A stretch of DNA of 64,000 nt from Oreocharis arfaki (GCA_013398015.1 VZRR01013891.1:124001-188000), one strand, 5' to 3'; shown: positions 1 to 14,200, numbered from the stretch's first letter. Numbers and translations: made by a program. Notes: generated by a model from the sequence alone, not told the origin.

Positions 1-3000
1 TAGGCAAGTAAGAAAAAATGTGTGAGCCTCTGCTCAAGCACAAGTAAGTGATATGCCTCTCTTTTGGTGCGGAATTGCAGTCCGTGCCAGATTCTTGCTT
101 GCTTTGGAACGTAATGTTTGCTTGATTGCATCTGTTTCTGATAGCTTATGGCAATAACTTTGCTGTCGCTCCTTTTGCTGAATTTGATGTTTTGGAACGC
201 CAAAAAAGTGTAAGCTAATTGTTGTCAGTGTCACTGAGCTGGATTTTATAGCAGGACTGTACAGCCCCACCACACACTGCCTTACACCCCTGCTGAGGTC
301 TCAGCTGGGCCGTGGACAAGTCGGTTTGAGGAAAATGCTGGCGTTAATGAAGCAGAACAGGAGGAGGAAATAGGGTATACCTGGTGGCAGAGTGGGAAAA
401 GCTTTGTGCTCCTTGCTGAGCAGCGAGAGATAGTCTGGTGTAGGGCAAGGTGTGAAACAGCCCAAGGAGCTGTAGGCTTGCTTTGTTTCAGTGGAATACT
501 GCAAAATCTCTTCCTCTAATAGAGGGCTAGGGGAGAAGTCCTGTGAGTTGGCTAATGTAGGACATGTCAAACCCAGAGATTGTTATAACATTTCAGGTTC
601 TTGCTGCTATCACAAAGCTCAAAGATAATTTTTATTTTAAACTGAGGTTATTTTTGAACGTGGCGACACAGGGACTCTATCTCTAATACAAGATCCTGAC
701 CTGGCTTGTGTGTTGGTAGAAAAGCCTGAGAACTGGAGTTTAACCACTTGGGCTCAACTGGTCTCTTTACTCCTAAACTTTGTGGAGCACCCAAAATCCT
801 TGTGTTTTATCTTAGTCTACTAGAAAAATGTATGGGAGCCTTCAAGTTTGTGATAGCATCTAAGGGAAATATTTCGAAACTACAGACTTTCTTCTGGGTG
901 CAAACAGTTAGTGAAGATAAGAAGAGATACTCAAGAAAGTTCTCTGTGCCATTATGCTCTTGGTGGCTTTGAATTCTGTCAGAAGGACTGATGTTACTTT
1001 TCCAATTTAGTGAAAATACAAATTGTAGCTCAACCGAGGTATTTCAGAAGTTTTGTTCAAGTTTTGCCTTAGCCAAAGCCTAAAATACCTATTACTTTAT
1101 AAAAATAATGCGAAAAACTACCTCTGAAAAGAATAATCTGGGTCCTCTTTGCTTGGATTGGTTTTGAACAGAGTAGTTATAATCATCTTTGTTCATGTGA
1201 GTAGAATTGCAAGCCAGCCACGAAGTACTTGAGTTTAAATATATTAGAAGCACAGAGAGTGCACAGAGCAAAGCTGAATCTTAGGGCGGGATTTTATGAG
1301 TTTGGAAGTGCATGCTCAGGTTTTTGGAGCGCCTGCTGTGAGTGCCTGGGAGGCGCTGGCACACTCCACAATATTGTGACCAGTAGGTCCATACCTAATA
1401 CAAAAAATGCTCTGGGCAGATCCCTTGTTAACTCTTTGTGCCTCACTTTGGGCAAAGAAGGCTGTTGTGGTATAGGACTGGTATTCCCCGTTTTAGTGTT
1501 CCACTGAAACACTCCAAACTATGCACTGCTCGCTCACTCTACCCTCCCCCTCTTCCTCCCCTTTGGTGGCCGGATTCGGAGGAAAAAAGGTAAGGATCAG
1601 GGGTTGAGATAAGAACAGCTCACATGAAACAGTAATGAAATAAGAAACAAAGGGTAACAGCAACAATATTAATAACAGAGTGTACAAGAGAGGTGAACAA
1701 TTCACACATGAGCGCTCACCCTGTGGAAACTGGCAAAACCCCAACCACCCACCATGGTACCCAGAGTGAAGAGGCCTCTTCCCCTCACCCCTACACCACT
1801 CTCTCTGTATGGAATAATCTCCAGGTCCTGGCCATGCCCCTCCTGGCAACTGCAATCATTAACCTTGTCCTGGCCGCAGCCAGGACACTGGTCTAGGAAG
1901 AGCTTTCCTTATCCAACGGTGGACCGAAAATCAAGGAGGAGGCAGTTCTGTGTTGAGTTCTGCAGGTTTGGTGGGTGCAAGAGAGCAGGCAATGGGGGCC
2001 AGCACCTGCTCCCACTTCTAGAAACATGAGGCAGAACCAGATGTCTTGGGAGTGGTTACCTGGGTTATGCCTGGATCTTACTTACGTTGTCCCTCTCATT
2101 TCCCATTCCCAGTCTCACCGGTAATGCACTTGGCAGACCGTGGGTTTTACTTTCAGATAATTCCATGTGAAATAATCCAGTAAATCTTGTTTTCACAAGT
2201 CATTTTATAGCACTTTAAAAAAAGTAAGGAATTTTTGACTTCTCCACAAAAAGCGGTCCTTAAGGGCCACATCAAAGATGAGGAGAGAGAACCAGCTTGG
2301 CTTAAATTAAAAAGAATAAAAGCCACTTCTGTGCTTCACCCCTGCATATTATTCTTGATTTAGGGCCAGCACTACATTTGATGTTTAAGGAACTCGTGGC
2401 CTTCCAAGTTCCTCTTCTTTCCTGGTACTTATCAATTTTATTTTCTGCTTTGTGCCCACTTGCTCTTTGGATACTCTTGTTTAATAGGAAGTAGCATAAG
2501 ACTTCATGAAGTATTTACTCTGCAAATGCCTCTGAGCACAAGTTCTAAAGCATTTGGAGCCAGATTTTGGGCAAGATGGATGTGTTTGTTGAGTAACTAC
2601 CAGTGGAGGATCTTGTGCCATGATTGTTTGACAGGATTATGCAGTAGAAGAGAAAAATTTATGTGTGAATTTATAAAATAAGGGTCAAAACACTCGACTT
2701 TGCAGTACCGTAAGTAGCTCGTAAGAGGTTTTAGCCTAGACAAAAGAGGTGTCTGTTGGTGCCACACATTTGAAACTAATGAAGGAGCCACTAGCTCTTG
2801 TTTTCAGTAAAAAAAGGTTGTTGGGCCTGCATTCACAGCAATGAATCCCAGGAGGAAAGAAAAAGGAATTGAGTTTTAATTTAATAATTTGAAACTTTAC
2901 GAAATTATACCAACAGGATAGTCCTTTTTTGTGGCAGTGGTTGAAGAAGAATGGGGAATGCTTGTGGTAACTGGTACCTTACTCCGAGTCAGCACGTCGT

Positions 3001-5076
3001 AGCTGGGCTCGGCTTAATTTGTTCAGCTGGGGATCCCCCAGGGATGTGGTGCCTGAGAACAAGAGAGGCTGTGGCTCTCCTCCTTCAGCTGCTATGGGGG
3101 ACTGTGGACACATCTGGCATCTACCAGGACTTCAGTGCTTTGCCTGACCTGAAACTGCTGCCATGCTTGTGTCATCAGACAACACAGCAAGGGTTAGAGG
3201 GGTCTTCTCATATTTTTTAGAGCTGTGGTAGGTGCAGAGATTTGTCCACTGAGGAACTGGATCACTGAAGCAATTTTTAAGAAAATATAACGTTGCTAGA
3301 TTGCATTCCAGTCACATGCTGGTGAATACCTGCTGAAACACTGAGCTCTGTTTTCTGCATACTGCTCTTTTAATTTTCTCAAATTCAGGCTTTTCCCTTG
3401 TGCACTGTTTTAATTTCTGGCTGTGTTGAGCTACTGTTCATAAGGAAGAAGTCCTAGTCCTTCCCCTTAAAAGCTGGCCTGTGACAGCACTGCTGCTATT
3501 GCAGGGAGCCTTTGGTACCCAGAGCTGAGCCATCAGCATAAATTCTGTCAGTGATTGTGTTTGCAATAATCTATTAATCTGCTCTAATAATCTTCTCTGT
3601 TTTTCACTGCATTTTTCTGGTAAGTGAAATTACATTTGAATAGAACCTTGTACTTATAATTTCCTGGTTTTAGCTGAAAGGATGTTTTAATATCTGGTCT
3701 CAAATCTGCTGAAAAGAAGATTTTTGTGGTAGAAATGCTAATGAAGCTTCAACCAGCAACAACTGGCAGCCATACATGGGGAATTCAGGGAACGTGTGTT
3801 TGGGTGGCAGAGATCAGTAAGTAGATTTGTGCCATCTGAATCTATTTTTGACAACAAAATCTGCAGTCTGCGTGGCTCAGACTCTGCAGGGGCTTTATTC
3901 AAAAGGTCATATCCTGATTTAATACCATTAATATAAATCCAGGATAATTTAGTTGACGTGAATGGGAGTGCTTTTCATTTCAGGTTTTTGATCTTAATAG
4001 GAATCTGACTGAAAGTAGGTTGCATTTTTGAAGCTAAAGCCATGTTGTTGAAGATATCACAGAAAGGCAAAGACTGGTTTTTCACCTTTAGATTAATCCT
4101 TTCTATGTGATGCAGGCCACCTTCCACTCTGGTGAGATTCTGGTAAATTCAGCTAGTCCATTTTAAAACAGTAATAGGGAAAGAATGTTTGTCATGTTTT
4201 CTTTGCCCTTTTTTAGTGCGTTTATGTTCAAATTTCTAAATTTGATGTCTTTTCCATTTCTGAGTACTGCCAGAAGCGTATATATTCATATGTTCATATA
4301 CAGCAATTTTAAACCACATTCCTTTTTAAAGTCATTTTTTAACCTTCTCATGACACACTAGTAAAGCTGACGTGAAGGTTTCACGTAGGCTTGCCACAAG
4401 TCCAAAAAAACTCTAAATCAAATACTTCAGGATCCATGACGGTTTGTTTTCCGAGTCCCCACAGAAGTGAATCAAGAATGTTAAAGACCAACAATCATTA
4501 TTAATCACTTCTTTCTCTGTGTTGACACTAGATTGTATCTTAATGGCATCTTCTAGACTGGAGCCTTTTGCAGGCATGTTAATATTTCATATAAGGAAGA
4601 GTAATAAATAGGGATAAAATGCAACTTGAGTGATTAAATCTGAAGAAATGGCACTTGTACCATTCCCACCATGCGGAACACATTTCTAAATCACCCTAAT
4701 TTAGTTGTATTTTACCAAGTAACACAACATTATATGCTACAACACTTGTATTTCTGTTTGGAGAAATCCTTTTGAAATGGTTTTAAACTTTTATATTTGC
4801 TCTTTTATTTTGGATGTCTGTAGTAGAGAAGTAAATAATTAATTACAGACAGGATTGCTGAAATTCTGTCTGTCTCACCAGTCAGGCAGTTTAACAGGAT
4901 TATTAAGGCTGGATATATTGGTTGTAATAACTTGTCAGTGAATGGCTCACCCCCCTCCTACCCCCCTTCCCTTCCTCAGGAACTTGAATGGGTGATATAC
5001 TTCCAGAAGTAGCACAAATTTTCTTCACGATCAATAGAACAAAATAAATACTGAGTTCTTTCCCTCCTTCCCTCAG
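1..5076. other. Upstream FGD3 intron or 5' flank, no exon recognised
   Basis: No convincing coding exon is seen. Open frames here are short and lack family motifs or good splice borders. The only repeat recognised is the LTR-like block near 1463-1895. The missing FGD3 first exon(s) lie here unnoticed, or before the window. Confidence 0.5.
1463..1895 (+). mobile_element. LTR fragment of an avian endogenous retrovirus (copy A)
   Basis: Starts TGTTGTGGTATAGGACTGG and runs through a C-rich block, a GAGATAAGAACAG-type A-rich block and a TCCTGGCCATGCCCCTCCTGG block. The same landmarks occur in the same order at 19900-20390, so the two are diverged copies of one family. No internal retroviral genes lie beside it, so it is a solo LTR or a fragment. 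The family name is not assigned. Confidence 0.6.
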
Positions 5077-5247
5077 GTTGCCCTTGTTCTCCTTTTCAAA
5101 TCAAATGTCACATTGACTCCAATCCAGTGTTGGAAGCATGTGGGGAACTGCAGCACATCAGCTCAGCGCAATGTCTCCATCAGGCTGGAAGGAAACCCAA
5201 AACCAAAACTGCACTGGCCAAAATGCATCCTCTGCAGAAACCCCAAG
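5077..5247 (+). CDS. FGD3: FGD3 candidate upstream coding exon 1 (GC donor)
   Basis: An open block of 56 codons with an excellent acceptor: a long pyrimidine run ending in CAG at 5074-5076. It ends in CCCAAG followed by GCAAGT, which is the classic strong form of a GC-AG donor. It leaves one base (g), and the next exon supplies ta, giving Val and the junction text LQKPQ-VPPKPVHLKPG, which is continuous lysine/proline-rich sequence. It starts with two bases (gt) of a codon begun in an unseen exon. An internal ATG at 5223 (within AKMHPL) could also serve as a start. There is no known domain. It could instead be a 5' UTR exon or a chance open block, but the phase match argues for coding. Confidence 0.55.
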
Positions 5248-8200
5248 GCAAGTGGCTTTGTCCTTCTAGAAATTGTACAAGTTTCTATTGCACAGAAAGT
5301 GTAATATTTTAAAATTATTGTTTCAATTTGAGTCACAGCAAAATAGTTACTTTTATATTGTAATGTATAGCTGGTAAGGTTTTATTATCTTCATTTTCCA
5401 ATGTTAGATAACCACTTAGAGAAGCCCTCAAGAAGAAATTGATTCAGCAATAACCAATTACTTAACTTGTCACTTTATATTTCTTCTCCTGTTGTTATAC
5501 CTCATGCAGTTGTGAAGTGTAAGTTGAATTTAACAATATTGTTTACATTTTTGATAAATTTTAAAAAAATTATTTTAGGCAATAATACGTTATTGTTTAA
5601 ATCTGGTCTGTTTTCCATTTATTGTAAGAACTATATATGGCAACAGGAAATGCCTAAATGGAACAAATGTATTTTGAAAATATGAAATAGAAGCTAAACC
5701 AATCACGTGTGGGCTGTGGTACTCCCACAGAACTGCCAGCTAATGGTCAAATAGGTGGCAATCCCAAAGTATGACGGAAGAGGAGCCAGGAAGAAGCATG
5801 TTCCAGCTGGTCTCCAGACGTTCTTCTGGTCTCCTCAGGCTTCTGAATTCTACAGAAAAGACTGCAGCAAATTTCTTGAAAGAGTATAAATTGTTTTCAT
5901 GTTTCTTCATCAGTAAAATGACACATGGTCTCTCTTTGTAAGGCCAGTTTGCCAAGTGCCCTACTCTCACCACCCTGTGCTTTGTAGAATTGATTACACT
6001 TACGTATGTAATGGATGCTTGCCTCAAGGGAATTTGGGATGCAAAAAGCATGGAGTTTAAGAGGTGTTTGGAACAAAGGAAGCTAAGCCTCAAGAAGATA
6101 CTAAGTTCATAAACCAAAATGTTTAGAAGATGTGGGTCCTTTTGATAGATGGTCATTGCCATCTGAAAAAGAAGCTCTTTTGGTGCCGTACACACTGAGC
6201 TGTTGCACCACCACCCCCTCCCAATTATAATATCTATACAAGAGCAATTCAACCTTAACAACAAAGAAAGCATTGTATTTTCTGCCTCTGGAAGTAAACC
6301 TTGAACATTAAATTAATATACTATTTCATGCTTGAAACATCTCACAAGGTCTGTGTCTTTATGGAGCTTTCACCTCGAGGTCTCGGTAGCCTAAGTTTAA
6401 TTAGCTGTTGTTCCATGAATGTTGTTTGCCTCCATGCTGATGTCTCTATTTCTCAACATTACTTCAGTAAGTAAAAATACAGAATTAGTAAGTGTTTTCT
6501 TGCTTCCCTTTGGTCCAGTGCAGAGTGTGCTGTCTGAGGTGATTCAGATGAATCCACTAACAAGAAAGACATCAAATGTTTACATGGACAGCAGTGACAC
6601 CCAGCGTAAATGCTTTGATATTATTGTAAAACCTTTGGGTGTTATGGACCAGGGCCAGCTTTGAAGGCCTGATGGGATATGTGGGGTAGGTTCTGACATG
6701 TCTTCCTGCTGCACTGTGCACCTTCTGTAAGGAGCACAGGGCTTGTCTTTGGCTAGATGGGCTGGATGGCTGTGTGGATACTTGGTTTTAGGTTGTTTTT
6801 TATTTTTACAAGGAGAAACATGGCCAGATGCTCACTGGTCACATGGTGTGCACAAGAAAACCTGGTGAACAAAACATAGATCTTCACCACCCCATCTGTG
6901 TGCCAGAAGATTTTCTTTTCCTGCTTCCCTGTCATTCCTGCATAAGATAGGGCTTGTAGAGGTGTTTTCAAAACCGGTCTTTAATGCCTTTATCTTAAGA
7001 TAGGAACTTCAGATGGTTTTGGAGACTGGGCATATCAATCCTCTTATCGGAAGTGTCCTCTTAAAGCTCAGATCCTTAGAAAATTTGATTTTGTTCTTTC
7101 ACGCTGAAAAAAACTCAGTAGTGTAGGGAGTTTAAAATCTGACTTATACTCAGAACTCCAAAATGCTTTAACAGCTCTTTATCACTGACCTCAGACAATG
7201 TCTATGGACTGCGATGGCAGCTGCCCATCTGCTGCAGCAGGGCAGACATCTGGGCTGATGTGGATCTTACAACAGATGCAGAGCCTTCTGCAAGGAAGGG
7301 ACAACTGGAATTGACTTTTTGGGTGCATATGCCTCTGTTTATCCTCCTAAAGCAAGTAACCCTGGAATTACATTCAGAACAGTTGCGAACTCAAGCCCTA
7401 TTACCATGGTGATCACGTGACAAATGGATGATCGAAGTCAGAAATGGTTGAAAGAAACTGCTCTCGAAAATATTTTTTAATACAATATGTAGTTAGAATT
7501 TCCTCATTTAACATGCCAACTCATTGGATAGTCTAGATTGGAGGGCACACTTGGCAGTGCTACTCCAAGCAGTGTGTGCTTTGGGAACAATCCTACAATC
7601 AGTTTTCCTGCCTACGGGAGTTGCTTTCCCTAAATGAAACTATGACAGCATGGGAACCTGTCGCCATGAATTACTGCCTGTGTATGATAAATCATTTATT
7701 CTGCAATCAATGGGAGATCTGAATATTTTTTTTAAAATGACATTACATTTTAATGCCTTTTTTTAAAATCCTGTGTTAAACTTTGTTACCTTGGCCTCCT
7801 TGTGAGTCCTGAAGTGGAATGTGAGTGTTCTTACAATACTTGTTTTATTTATATCGTATGCAACGCAACATAGAACCAAAAGAGGAAGGAAATTTGTGAA
7901 GACTACTACACCACAGAAGAGAGGGGGGAGGGAGGATGAGAGGAAGAAAAGCTGCTGTGTTCTGCCTGTGGTGTTTTTGAACAAGCAAACACAAGGCATT
8001 GAAATGCATGCTGGGGTTGGGTCTTGATGGTTTGTTTTGGGATGTGGTTCATCCTTCTGCCTTTTTTTTCCCAATATAAGAGATTCAATGGGGTGCCAGA
8101 ATTTTGAGAAGTCATGGAAGGGGAAACTCATTAGTGTGATTGAGATGGCGAGCAAACTTGCAAAGTGAAGTGTAAGATGTGCATCCTGTTTAGTAATGAG

Positions 8201-11200
8201 GAAGCGGTGCAGTGCTGCAAGCTGCTCCGTTTGTTAGCACAGCTAAGCCAGCTGTAGAAACACGAAATAGAAGCCCGTCATTTTTCTTTAGCAGCTTGCT
8301 TTGGTGCAAGCAATACCTCAGGACTGCCCCTGTGCTGTTTATAAAGAATGGGAAAAGAATGCATACCTCTCAGTCTGGATTTTGTTCCCAGTTTAGAATA
8401 AAGAAGATGGAGATTTATCCTCCTGTTTTTTCCCTTCTCTTTCATTAGTACCTCCTAAGCCCGTCCATCTCAAACCTGGGCAGGAAAGAATTCCTCCTGC
8501 ACCGTCTCGGCCTTTGCCAGCTGATCCAAAGTCATCAAGGAGCTTAGCACCTGGAGAGGAAGAAATACCAATATCGGCAGGAGTCAACACGCTCATTGAG
8601 AAATTTGAAAGTATTAGGTAAATATGGCTTTGCGAGATCTGGTCTCATCTCCCTTTTCTGCATTTTTAATTTAGAATGTAATAGGAGAAAACATTAACTG
8701 TGATGATCACATAGAAAGTCCTCTTGGGATGTTTTCTACTGGAAGTGCAAAGCTTCACTGAGGACAAAGTATCTTTTTAATAAAAGCTGTGAATTTTAGT
8801 TTGTAACATAGAGTTGTGCTTGAGGAGCTTAAGACCTGTTGAATTTGATAAGATTCTAACAGAGGCCAGTAGCCCACAGTTTGCTTTCAATAAGTTGGCT
8901 TGATGTGGGAATTGCATCATAGGAACTTGATTGTTATAGGAAATAACTGAGTTTTCTGTCTAAGATATAATAAACATCAGACCTTGTTTCTTGGAGGCAG
9001 GGAAGGGCGTAGTGTACTGTGAAAAAATGTCATGTAGAACAGCAGATGTTCTGAAACTTTGTATGTGAAAGACACTAAATTGGATAAAATATATGTATTT
9101 TGCTGTAAAACCAGCTCATTTTACAAACACACGGAAACTTTCCCTAAAGAACAAATCTGCCTGATGGATCCAAGTGATGGGGTTTTTTCACGAAGAGGGA
9201 GATGGAGACAGGCACCATACTGTGCCTTGGAGTGTGTTGTCACCTGGGTGAACCTGGTGTCTTTCAAAGAGGAAAAGTAGTGCCTTCTCATGCTTCAGTA
9301 CATCCTCTCTGGCAGAAAATACCTTGCTCCAAAGGCTTGGCTCTGCTGAAGAATGAGAGTTCCTGTTTAAAGGAGCCCAGAACCAACTCTTCTTTTTAAA
9401 GGGAATTCCTTCTTCTCCTAACCCTCAAACCAGACTGTTCTTCAAGGTAAGATGGAAAGCACTCTAAAGGCCCAGGATTCTGGTGGTGCCATGTCAGTAG
9501 AACGTAGAGGGGATGGTTTTTTGTTTGATGTTGTTGGGTGATCATTATTATTGCAACGTGCACACTCTTGCCTCCTAGGATTGTCAGTGGGGTGCAAGAA
9601 ATACAACTTGAATCAAATGACAATCAGACCCTCTCTTTCAGGGCACTTGTGAAACCTGACTGTTAATGTGATTGTGGTGCTTTCTCTTCACCCACAGGCA
9701 ACCTGTACATATTCTTCAAAGAAACCAGCTAAATTTAACTCTTAAGATGGAACCTGGCCTGGACTCATCCAAGCAGATGAGCTCATGTGACTGTGACACA
9801 GTGGCTTACAGTGGCTCTTCCACACATGACAAAACTGAACTGGATGAAGCTGAGCCCAACACACTGTGCAGCATGGATCTAACTAACACAGACATAATGA
9901 AAATTAAAGAGCTAAGCATAGGTGATAATGAAAGCCGTGAAGACTGTACTGCTGTGACTGTGAGCAAAGAGCCCCAGGGAGAGCTTGGCAACAAAGACTC
10001 AACTGCAGAACTGAATGGGAATGGTAAAATTCCCAACAGAGACAGTGGCATTGACAGTCCTTCTTGTAGTGTGGCTGGGGAAACATTCCCCAGTGAAGAA
10101 GGGGCAGAGCAGAAGAAGCCCAGCATGGCTGGGAACCCAGGAGAGATGGAACCTGACAGAAAGGGCACCAAACCCTCCTCTGTGGACCAGAAGAGAGACT
10201 CCACGCAGGATGAGGACAGTGACATTGATGAAGGAAGCAGTGAGGAGCAAGAGATAGCAGAAGTGCCAAAGTTAGAGTATTTGGATGTAAACAAGGTAAG
10301 GGAGTTTGTTCATTGCTGTCCAGTGCTCAGAAACCAGTTCCTGATACTGACAAGAGGTCTGTTGCATCACTTTCATACATTTTTTGGAATATGTGTTTGG
10401 TTGGTTTTTCATCAAAGGATCATGATAGTCAGTATTATTTCCTGCTTTATGCAGGTCCTAGCTTGATCTTGACCTAGATGGTTTTTATAAAAAGGTTCCC
10501 ACCTTGCTTTAAAAGGTTTCATATAAGAGAATCCATCATAGCCAGAGGTAAGCTGTTAAAATTCAAATACTTTTGTAGGTCAAAACTCCCACCTTGTATT
10601 TGTTATTTGGGTTTGTGTAGGTTCAGCTTGTTAGAGCATGTTGTTTTCCATGGGGCTTTGTGTTATTCAGAGAGCTAATTGGATAGTGCATCTTACAGGG
10701 TCAGGACCTTGCATCCGAGTAGAACAGGCATGGTCAGAATCTTGTCTCACACAAAATTTAGAGTGTTTCTTTACAGAAACCTGTGCTTTTGTTGGTGTGA
10801 CCACTTCTTGAGTGTAAAGAAGTTGTTTTAATGGTAGTTGTAACAAAGTACTCTTCAGGAAACTGTAGCTAAAAAAGTGATTTTTCTTTGATTCCAGACT
10901 AATGTAGTCCAGCCATCGTGTATTTGCAGCAGCTATATAAGATTAATGAAAGATTCCTTTGGTTATCAGTTTATCGAGACAGTTATTTTTAGAAATAGTG
11001 CTGTTGAAATGGATTAAGTTTTCCAGAAAAACAAAATAGAAATTGCGAAATATTTGCCAAATGTTCCACTTTTTGCACTTTTTGTTTGGTGGGTCTTTTT
11101 GTTTGTATCTGGGGGTGTTTGGGTTTGTTAGGTTTTTTCCCCCCAATCTATGATGACAGTAAAGTTAATATATGGGATTTTTGTGTTTTAAGAATATGAT

Positions 11201-14200
11201 GAGCAGCTGCAGCTAATGATCCATAGCTAGTGAAGTGCAGCGTCCACACCTCAGTTTGTACAAACAGGGTGGTTCTGTTGAAATCACCAAGTATATCGTG
11301 ATTTGTGTCTGTCAAGAGCTTGTCCCTCGGGAAATGTGGACATTAGAATGCATTTCTTAGTTTCTAGGTCAATCAGCTGGTGACTATAAAAGAATGATGA
11401 AAATGGCATGCAGGTATGTGGTGTGCACAAAGTTCTATACCTTAGAGCTTGACAAGAGTGTGTTTATACTGTGACATACTTTGTTTTACATTCATAATGT
11501 GTATGTATGCGCATGCGTGCAACTGAAATATTATTTAAAAGATATTTCATTAGTTGCAACAGGCCAGCAAGAAGCCGTAGAATCATAGAATATCCTGAGT
11601 TGGAAGGAACCCATAAGGATCATCAAAGTCCAACTCCTGGAAAATAATACATTACATTAAAAAAATCTTTAATCTGGTAATTAAATTTACAGTTTGGACT
11701 AGGAGTGCTGTATCAAACCAACTGTGACAACCCCAAGATGAACATGATTAAGAAGTGCTTTGTTGACAAATACCAATATTTTGTAAAATATCAATGATTT
11801 GATGGCCATTTTCAAGTCTTGTTCCTTAGGTTAAGTGACCACATAGTAGGAAATAAGGATGACGAAACACAAATTTATGAGGTCGTTATTCTCTGATGCT
11901 CACTTGGTGAATTTATGGAAGAGGTATCTCCAGAAGAAAACCACTTTGTTTTGGTTTTTTGTATTACCCTTCTTCCTGGGGTGCATTTATGTGATGTGCA
12001 CTGCAGGTTTTCCCTTGCAATTTGAGTTGATTTCCCCTTCCAAAAGGCAGTTTTGAGGCTGACCAAGCTACACTAAGTCACCTTGCTTTTGCAGTCACAT
12101 AGAGGAGGAAGGCTGAGAGAGCAGCTGCATCTTCTTCAGCGTAAAGATTGTGCCCTCTTCTGGGGACACACTGGGTGAATCCAATTTCTGTGTCAAGTGT
12201 CCACATAAAATGACAGAATCACTAAGGTTGGAAAAGATCTCCAAGATCATGGAGTCCAACCACTACCCTAACACTGACAGGTCCACCACTACATGGTGTC
12301 CCTAAGCAACACATTTACCTGATTTTTGAACACTTACAGGGGTGGTGACTCCACCTCTTCCCTGGGCAGCCTCTTCCAATGCCTGACCCTTCAGTGGAAA
12401 AACTTTTTCCTGATATCCAATCTAAACCTCCCCTGGCACAACTTGAGGTCATTTCCTGCTCCCCCCTTTGATTCTTTTGCAGATTTGGGGCACTATGGAC
12501 TCAGGGTTAGTGTGAAGTGCCGTAGCTTCCAGCAAGGAGAGCTAATGTGATTCAAAGTTAACTTGTTCCATGGTTATTCTTAGGCTGGAATTTCATATTG
12601 CCCTTGACAAAACTGGTGATTTTCCCGCTTGAAGGAAGAAAGGAGAGGCCAGTTGGCGTCAGCTGCTGGCTTGGGAGCTGGGGAGACCTCATCTCCTTCA
12701 GAAAGCCTTAAGCTGGGAGAGAGTGTCTTTTTCCTGCATTCCCCCTCCTACCCCTAGTACCAGGCTTTGCAGCTGCACCATGAAGGTAACCAGTGGTGTT
12801 ATTAAACATGCAAGTAGTTACAGTTGGAGGAGGATGGATAAGTACAGCTGCAGAGTGATTTAATGATGGCTCAGTAACTCCTAGGATATCAGGGTAAGTG
12901 AAGCTCATGAATAACCATTCTTTTCTGCTTCAGGTAGCTCTCCATCTTCCACCCAACCATCTTTCACACAATCCGTGGCTGGGGAAGGTAATCTTGCCTG
13001 ATATGTGACTGGTATTGTTTTATTTAGTCTAGGTTTAGCTCTGCAGTGATGTGGCTTCCTTTAGGAGTCTGCAGCAGTCTAACAGGACTCACTAATAGTG
13101 CACAAATTATGTTTTAAAATCACAGGAGTGACTTACTGGGATTTCCAGTTATCTTTTATCACAGTGAAAATGAACAAGGGCAGCTTATCACTTTTGATAG
13201 TCTCAGAAAATGTCAGGAGGTCCAGGAAATGACGCACGTTAACCTTGACGGTTACAAAGATGGTTACAAAGAAAAGAAGTGACATGAAAGTGAGACTGAG
13301 GGACTGTCATGCTCCAAAGTCCCAAGACTTCTGCTGAGAAGCCTGAGAGCCTGAGTAATGCTTCTGGGAGGGGTATCAGTGCTTCATAGCTTTTTATTTA
13401 GGTACTTTTCACTAAGAGTAATATATGCTTGTTTTTAATCACCAAAAAATGTTTTTCTCCATCTGTCCTGCTTCCTGCTGTGTGAATAGTAACAATGGAG
13501 TCCCATATGGGTCTCATGAATTCACTGACACATGCTTCCATTCTGCCTGTATGTGACTGGAGTTTCACTTCTAATTTCATTGTCTGATGTGTGTTGTAAA
13601 ATTTGGCTTGTAGTCCTGCTACTCAAACCTTTGGGTGAGATTATCTCCATGTATATTCTGGAAAAAAAGTCCATAGGTCAATGTTTTAGTCATAATGCCA
13701 GTTGAGAAAATTCAGATACGCCATCATCATCGTCATATTTGGTTTAAATATCTTAAGGAAAATGAGATCTCAGTGCAACAAAGACAACCAAGCATAGGAT
13801 AACTTTTCCATATTGTTTTCATCATTGTTGAGTAGGAAGTGGTCTAAAGTATTTCTGGGACTTTTTGTGTTCTTTGTAGGGCTGATTGGTGGGGTTTTGA
13901 AGCATAACCATGTATGATTTAAACTCTATCCCAGCAGCTCTCTTGTAAGATTTGCTGAAAGCCCTGTGTGAGAGAGATGCTGACTGAATATAGTTGCACA
14001 CACCTGTTGTATGAAAAATGGTTGCTGCAGGACATTGCCCAAGTTTTCTTGTGTTAAGCTTTGTATGTACTTAAAATTTTCATTTCAAATTTGCTTTTTT
14101 CATGATAGCCAGGTCAGTCTTTGCCTCCATGAATCCTTGGCCCAGCCATGCCCCTGGACGTCCAGGGTGAGTGGGTGAGCAGGAAGCAGTGATGCACTTG

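Noticed and set aside
2951..3220. 89-codon open frame with an ATG upstream of FGD3
   Set aside because: No matching donor in the phase required by the exon at 5077, and no recognisable motif.
5740..6273. 177-codon open frame on the minus strand in FGD3 intron 1
   Set aside because: No motif, no promoter or splice context, and composition like its surroundings.
9806..10294. Open frame on the minus strand opposite FGD3 exon 3
   Set aside because: A shadow of the Ser/Glu-rich coding exon on the other strand.
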